From NCBI GenBank assembly GCA_002394465.1, contig DGTU01000003.1:1-46554 (forward strand): a DNA stretch of 46,554 nt, written 5' to 3'. Of the stretch, positions 42,601 through 46,554 are shown piece by piece. This DNA is from Treponema sp. UBA4328. Its GTDB lineage: Bacteria; Spirochaetota; Spirochaetia; Treponematales; Treponemataceae. A program made the position numbers and the translations under genes. The stretch's first letter is position 1. The number at the start of each line of letters is the position of its first letter. The notes below the pieces were generated by a model, which was not told the DNA's origin, did no database searches, and saw only the letters and a list, made by a program, of their open reading frames with translations.

Positions 42601-45600
42601 CCGTAGGTCTGGTTTGCAGAATAGAGGTTATAGCCTTCAAATTCGCTTGTCTCATACTCTCCGTTGCTGTTAAGGTCTGTACCGAACCATACTTTAGCAA
42701 GACGAGGTGCAGAGTTTTCAACATTAACCGGATATATTCCGCCGCTTACGTTTCCTGCCTTATCGAATGCAAGAACTACGAGAGAACAAGGACCGTCAGG
42801 CATGTTATAAGAGTGGATTGTTGCATCCCAGGTGTATCCGATAGATTTAGAGCCTGTGAGGGTTTCAGGCATTGAGTCGCCGTCATCCGAAGAGTTCTTG
42901 AATGTAAACGGATTTGCACTTGTACTTGAAGTGCTTTCCGTTGCGGTGTTATCAACAACCTGAGCATACGGGAAGTAAACCGTTCTTGAAACAGAAGCAG
43001 AAAGACCTGTGCTTTCCCTGAACGTTACGACACCGTTTGCATCAATAGATTCAATTCTCCTGAGGATACCGCCGGCTTCGATGAGTCCGCCTTCGCGGAT
43101 ATGTGCGTTGCCGGTTATGTCAGAAGCTGTTGACGGAGTAAACTTGTATTCTTCGAGGGTTCCGGCAACTGCCTTAGCATACATGTAATAGTTACTGCTT
43201 TCCTGAGTAAAGGTGCGCTTTGTAAGTCCTGACAGGAGAGCCTTAGAATCTGCCGTACCTGTAGTAACAAGAGGATCAAGAACTGCCTGATTATCATAAG
43301 TCTTTCCGTCTATGTCAGATGAACGTACATAGTAGAATACGAGCCTTTCAAATCCTGAAGCAGTTTCTTCTACAGTACCACCGAGAGTATATACGTAGTC
43401 AGAATCTGCAATTTTGTTTGTTTCACCCGTACCCGTCTTCAATACGTTGGCAGCATTGTAGCTTGCACCCTTATAGATGCTTTCAATAACCGGAGCAGCA
43501 TTATCGATGTTCAGTGTATATGTAGCAGAAATTGCATGTTCAGTGTCTTCAACGGTAACTGTATAGCTTACCGTTGCATTTGTCTTGTCTACAGGGATGA
43601 ATACGTAGCGTGTTTTTTCCTTGCCGTCGCTTCCTGTTACAAGAGTTGAAAGATAATAGTCTGTTCCTTCAGTAAGTGAAGAATTACCCTTTGTTACAAC
43701 CGGAACCTTAAGTTCACTTTCGTCATGAAGCATGACGGTCAGATACCAGTCATCCTTGAGGTATACTCCGTTTGAATATGCCTGACCGGCAACAATGTTA
43801 GAGGCATCTTCAATGTCAGCTGCAACACAGGCAGTTGAAGGTGCAGTAGTATACTGCTTCAATGTTGCCTGCTGTGTCGGAGCCGTATTATCGATGTTTA
43901 TGTATGTCCAGTCTGTCCATGATCCGACCTTGCCTTCAGCGTTTACTGCACAGGCACGGATTGCAATATATGTAATTTCACCTTCATCAGGGTTCATCTC
44001 ACCGTTTGAGTTAATCGTAAAGTTCCATGAAGCCGTATTGTTTGCCTTAATACCCCACCATGAAGACGGATCTACGTCACTGGCGAATGTAAGGCTTGCA
44101 ATACCAAGTTCAGAAGCGGCAGATGATGCATTTGCAACAGTGTAACAGAAATTACCTTCATGCTTGAGTGAAGCAATGTATGCAGAAGTCTGCGTATATG
44201 TTCCGCTGTCAGCTATGTTTGCAGTTCCGCTTATAATCTGCAGATAGACGTTTCCGACTGTAGTAGTTGCAGAAGGAATTTCCGCACTACCGGTAATGCG
44301 TACTGCACCGCCGAGAGTTACGTATTCGTGAGGAGCAGTATAGTTGCTTTCATTCGGATAGCTGATTTTTGTGAGTGGACGGTCACCTTCAGGATTATGC
44401 CTGAACGTAAAGTCCCTGTAAATCGTGCAGTTTCCGAGTTCGTCTTCTGTCTTTACATAGAACGGCAGAGTATAGATATCACCGGCAGTGTCATTTGTAT
44501 ATGTCGTACTGTCGTATCCGGTCAAAGTTGCCGAATCAAGAATGAACTTCCATACACCGACAGATGAACCGGTTTCAATGCTGTTGTTCCACAATGAATT
44601 ACCTGATCCGTTCTTGAGCGCTGCAATTTCAGTGTCAGAAAGGGCAGCCTGTGCCAGTGTCGGAATAAGCCATGCAGTATCATAAGTTCCGGCGCTTCCG
44701 TCATCAGTTGAAGTTCCGCCGAATGTAATTGAGCCTGTAAGTTCGTCTGTTGAGCTCGGGCTTGTCAGTGTAACTGCAGGACCTGAGTTATCTACCATGA
44801 AAATCGGAGAAGCAGTTCCGAGCAGCCCTGAATTATCATAAACTTCAAGCGTACCCGAAATTGAACCTGTCTTCATTGAAGAAACGTCAATATAATCTGT
44901 CGTCCATACGGCAGTAGTTGTTCCGGTTATGCTTCCGTTCTCCGTAAATCCTTCATAACCGTCTTTAGATGCAATGAGGATAGACTTGTCAGCACCTGTT
45001 TTGTCCTTATAGTTTAAGGTCAGCCTTATGCCGTCGATTCCGTTGGCATCATAAGCCGTGATAAGGAATTTTGCATACTGTTTCTTTGTACCACCGAGAA
45101 CAAGGCTTGTTCCAGGAGCTTCCTGTTTTCCTTCCGGATTTGAACTGTCTATGCCGTATGCAGTTTTTCCAGAATCGTATGCCTGAACGAGAGTATTTAC
45201 GATTGTAGGCGAGGTTCCGTCGCTCTTGTATGCAAGTGCGCTGCTGCTGTCAACTGCAGTACTTGTCTTGTACTGGAAATACGGCTGAGAGTATTTATAC
45301 TGGTTTCCGTTTACAGTTTCAATTTTGCCCGTATAGAATACTTTGTCTTCATTGTCCTTGATGTAGAAGTAAACGGTTTTTTCACCGTCGCCTGTTTCGG
45401 CAGGAGTGAACGTCCATTCACCCGACTTCTTGTTGAATGTCGTAATATCGTATTTAGTTCCGACCTGGACCTTAGAAGTTACGACATCACCGCTTTCAGT
45501 AGAATTAACGCCTGTCAGGCTTGTAATCTGGGATGTAGTAGCAACGAAGTTCTTTGCAACGATTTCAGAAGTAGCATCGTCGTCAGAAAGGGTTCCTTCG

Positions 45601-46554
45601 ATTTTTGCATCTTCACCGTATTTGAGGATATAGACTCCGTCACTCTGAGTAAGGTTCGTTACCTTTACGGTAGGACGGTCAGTGTTCATGTCTACAGTGT
45701 ATTCAAAGTAGTTTGTTCCCTTAACATACTTATATGCCGATGTCGACAGGTCATAGACAGTATTGTTTCCTGCAGTATCCGTAACAACCGGGATAAAGTA
45801 GAGTGAAGCCGTTTCAGGTGAACTTTCAACGCCGCTCAGGTCATATGTATCGATGCTGTCAAATGACCAGCTGTAGATTTTTGATGAGTCAGTAATGGTG
45901 TCAATTCTCGTGTAAGAAGCAATGTCACCTGAAGGAACCGAAGTTGAATAGTAAAGTTCGAGTTTTGAAGGAATTGCACCTTCAATGGTTACGGTTCCGT
46001 TAAGGGAAACGGTTCCGTTTACGTCTGAGTCTGCAACAGGGCTGCTTATTTTTACAACCGGCGGAGTCGTATCAGATGAAAGCGTAAAGAGTGTCGAAGC
46101 ACTTTCGTTGCCTGCACCATCGGTTACAGTTCCGTTTACGTTGTAGGTCTTTCCTGAAGTAAGGGTTGAAAGAACCGAAATCGGAATCTCAGTTGTCCAT
46201 CTGCCGTCATCAGCAATGTCATCTTCAGAAATTGTTACTTCCTCATTGTTTACCTTAAGGACAATCTTCTTAACGCCGGAACCTGAGTCTTCAGAAGTTC
46301 CTTCAACGGTTATAGGAGTAACGCCGTTTGTATACTGTGTACCACTGTGGCTTGTACAGCTCATTGAAGGACTGTCCGTATCTACGTTGATTGAAGCATT
46401 GTAGTAGATTATGTCTTCTGTTGTATTACCGTCTCCGTCTGCATCTCCGCCGTCAACGGCTATTACGCAGTCAAAGGTAGCGTTGCCTACCTTGTCTTCT
46501 GCAACAAGCAGGAGGTAGTTTATGCCTTCTTTAAATCCTGAAAGTACAGAGTCA
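39645..46554 (-). CDS. Giant Ig-like repeat surface protein, C-terminal 2302 residues (5' end beyond window)
   Basis: The frame stays open to the right edge (the first Met visible, at 46364, is internal), so at least 2302 residues are encoded and the N-terminus is missing. About 10-11 Ig-like modules of 100-250 residues each begin with a D-x-x-x-P-type hinge such as DTTPPVVKI, DNSGPAVTL, DNTAPT, DNAAPVI and DSIPPKVVV, as in Big-type bacterial Ig domains. The last ~480 residues differ: Asn/Tyr-rich, with repeated Y-x-A/S-YYD/N strands (YYMAYYDDN, VIAYYDADNSQMYVKY, PYISYYNATE), suggesting a beta-propeller. The protein ends KEYPEE with no barrel or sorting signal. Likely an adhesin or polysaccharide-binding surface protein. 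Confidence 0.85.
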   Translation of the reverse strand, partial: DSVLSGFKEGINYLLLVAEDKVGNATFDCVIAVDGGDADGDGNTTEDIIYYNASINVDTDSPSMSCTSHSGTQYTNGVTPITVEGTSEDSGSGVKKIVLKVNNEEVTISEDDIADDGRWTTEIPISVLSTLTSGKTYNVNGTVTDGAGNESASTLFTLSSDTTPPVVKISSPVADSDVNGTVSLNGTVTIEGAIPSKLELYYSTSVPSGDIASYTRIDTITDSSKIYSWSFDSIDTYDLSGVESSPETASLYFIPVVTDTAGNNTVYDLSTSAYKYVKGTNYFEYTVDMNTDRPTVKVTNLTQSDGVYILKYGEDAKIEGTLSDDDATSEIVAKNFVATTSQITSLTGVNSTESGDVVTSKVQVGTKYDITTFNKKSGEWTFTPAETGDGEKTVYFYIKDNEDKVFYTGKIETVNGNQYKYSQPYFQYKTSTAVDSSSALAYKSDGTSPTIVNTLVQAYDSGKTAYGIDSSNPEGKQEAPGTSLVLGGTKKQYAKFLITAYDANGIDGIRLTLNYKDKTGADKSILIASKDGYEGFTENGSITGTTTAVWTTDYIDVSSMKTGSISGTLEVYDNSGLLGTASPIFMVDNSGPAVTLTSPSSTDELTGSITFGGTSTDDGSAGTYDTAWLIPTLAQAALSDTEIAALKNGSGNSLWNNSIETGSSVGVWKFILDSATLTGYDSTTYTNDTAGDIYTLPFYVKTEDELGNCTIYRDFTFRHNPEGDRPLTKISYPNESNYTAPHEYVTLGGAVRITGSAEIPSATTTVGNVYLQIISGTANIADSGTYTQTSAYIASLKHEGNFCYTVANASSAASELGIASLTFASDVDPSSWWGIKANNTASWNFTINSNGEMNPDEGEITYIAIRACAVNAEGKVGSWTDWTYINIDNTAPTQQATLKQYTTAPSTACVAADIEDASNIVAGQAYSNGVYLKDDWYLTVMLHDESELKVPVVTKGNSSLTEGTDYYLSTLVTGSDGKEKTRYVFIPVDKTNATVSYTVTVEDTEHAISATYTLNIDNAAPVIESIYKGASYNAANVLKTGTGETNKIADSDYVYTLGGTVEETASGFERLVFYYVRSSDIDGKTYDNQAVLDPLVTTGTADSKALLSGLTKRTFTQESSNYYMYAKAVAGTLEEYKFTPSTASDITGNAHIREGGLIEAGGILRRIESIDANGVVTFRESTGLSASVSRTVYFPYAQVVDNTATESTSSTSANPFTFKNSSDDGDSMPETLTGSKSIGYTWDATIHSYNMPDGPCSLVVLAFDKAGNVSGGIYPVNVENSAPRLAKVWFGTDLNSNGEYETSEFEGYNLYSANQTYGIDTTEVKDALEISTANFGDAFTIKNKLAVIAELVGGNGEIIMVYGKDASSLNAVTVSNGTTAVKDDSLTAHAAASKLGTVTYNKADTATALSGYTIANTAIVTAVTEANDGTGKGASFTFWDETDELTQGTDSQNCVLYVNDFTIDLVDSIPPKVVVNPFYWAGIKKNSIYGSSTASSVSDLKGHIELEKDLTGTAALTLYGSDPKVSGKIVFTGTAYDDHALSSLTFSFANLSGTIATYDKDNLTWTPGTGTIGTSSDSGWKATVTYTDADTAVNNYHEDNTYFSQSGHKVYWTLAVDTELITNKAQENVSLTVTATDLAGRTNVSTVTAPDTTSGYVVTDGTTNVPSYQMDVVPYITGIKTSVRKASGLKDNNIRSASGKYSILANNEDNVITVTGFNFNTSDLVAKIAKESVAHGTAITKTTGGTALTITATDTNTATITNSGISASGYLEIFSKGVRALNNINKDDAYGTAKNSEGEQLTADNADPASDYSSAYNREPDYYTTKNIQLKDDRYLRFFDMKDTGIKNGYYPVMIMNGNNPVFGYIDKNGVNDTYDSKLGTNGTSAYPENYVPQRAEFSATTGKTSSITYLIGGMEWDQMAMAKDDSGKFIHATMFNDSASYLHVVYNNYAENHKWNRNTYTDGWGNQTSWYGYSGDFASNNNNNAIVLEPNSYGDSTLIGRYQGIKLAAKGNSDSEEGARYYMAYYDDNTTNKNIIFRTFKVGTTTFGVNTLSNNHYSNLADNDTDGRVIVASDASKHLDLVVNSNNQAVIAYYDADNSQMYVKYSEGGVDGTDTTPDITWKTVSGFKDSAGQYLSMTVDGFDCLHIAAFDATESDLIYYYVPYDSTEMTYGTPVGYYIDQYASVGNWTDIQVKGDTTNGYIPYISYYNATETGNRQPLKLAYFNGTAITLTNYSTALKEGVDESGYTTGNWEYMTVPAITPPQGGDPKFQNVCLGFDSDGVPVIGYLGTYLEFGKEYPEE

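Noticed and set aside
46362..46364. ATG at 46364 as the start of the giant repeat protein
   Set aside because: The frame stays open for 63 more codons to the edge and the upstream residues continue the Ig-like pattern (NYLLLVAEDKVGNA).
1..46554. CRISPR arrays, prophage, insertion sequences, toxin-antitoxin pairs or rRNA
   Set aside because: No regularly spaced repeats, transposase, integrase, cas, phage structural genes or rRNA segments were recognised.

Overview
The window looks like chromosomal DNA from a spirochete, most likely a gut or rumen-type Treponema. Supports for this are many small lipoproteins with Treponema-style lipoboxes, a FabV/trans-2-enoyl reductase of the kind characterised in T. 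denticola, a rich chemotaxis gene set, an exported pectate lyase and giant Ig-like surface proteins. The genus assignment is inference; no rRNA gene is present. Coding density is high, most intergenic gaps are short, and I see no phage, insertion sequence or CRISPR array.

Layout. 1-2.8 kb: 3' end of rpsU with its terminator, a HAD phosphatase, a lipoprotein and pyrF. 2.8-7.7 kb: an NlpC/P60 peptidase fused to a beta-rich domain, a lipoprotein, tRNA-Val(GAC) inside a flanking inverted repeat, an exported pectate lyase and another lipoprotein. 7.7-12.3 kb: Rex-like repressor plus rhomboid protease, a three-gene set (two related exported proteins and an ACT-domain protein), an outer-membrane protein and a methyltransferase. 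12.3-15.7 kb: a repeat-rich gap, uppP, pepF and a hotdog thioesterase. 15.8-26.8 kb: a chemosensory cluster, namely STAS-cheA-cheR-cheB-cheY-mcp on the minus strand, divergent cheW, and a second minus-strand operon ParA/MinD-like ATPase - coiled-coil MCP-like protein - cheD. 26.9-35 kb: a TPR lipoprotein, then a complete RND efflux operon (double TetR regulator, TolC-like channel, adaptor lipoprotein, RND pump, small PII-like protein). 35-39.5 kb: fabF, two tandem paralogous alpha/beta hydrolases and fabV. 39.6 kb to the right edge: the C-terminal 2302 residues of a giant Ig-like repeat protein whose start lies outside the window.

How the genes work together. The chemosensory cluster encodes receptor, kinase, adaptor, response regulator and all three receptor-adaptation enzymes (CheR, CheB, CheD). 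The receptor ends in a CheR/CheB-tethering pentapeptide. No CheX, CheC or CheZ is recognisable, and the coiled-coil protein carries a D-x3-Q motif that could supply CheY phosphatase activity. The efflux operon appears controlled by its own first gene, whose protein holds two complete TetR units and whose promoter holds two nearly identical 17-bp palindromes. Pectate lyase and the exported hydrolases fit a plant polysaccharide-degrading lifestyle; fabF and fabV fit fatty acid synthesis.

The most unusual regulatory theme is a set of compact promoters whose -10 boxes end only 6-9 nt before the start codon, predicting leaderless mRNAs (pyrF, NlpC/P60, uppP, pepF, thioesterase, ParA-like, TPR lipoprotein). 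Six of these seven genes are arranged as three divergent pairs with overlapping promoters, and two of the pairs share one 7-bp block as the -35 of both promoters.
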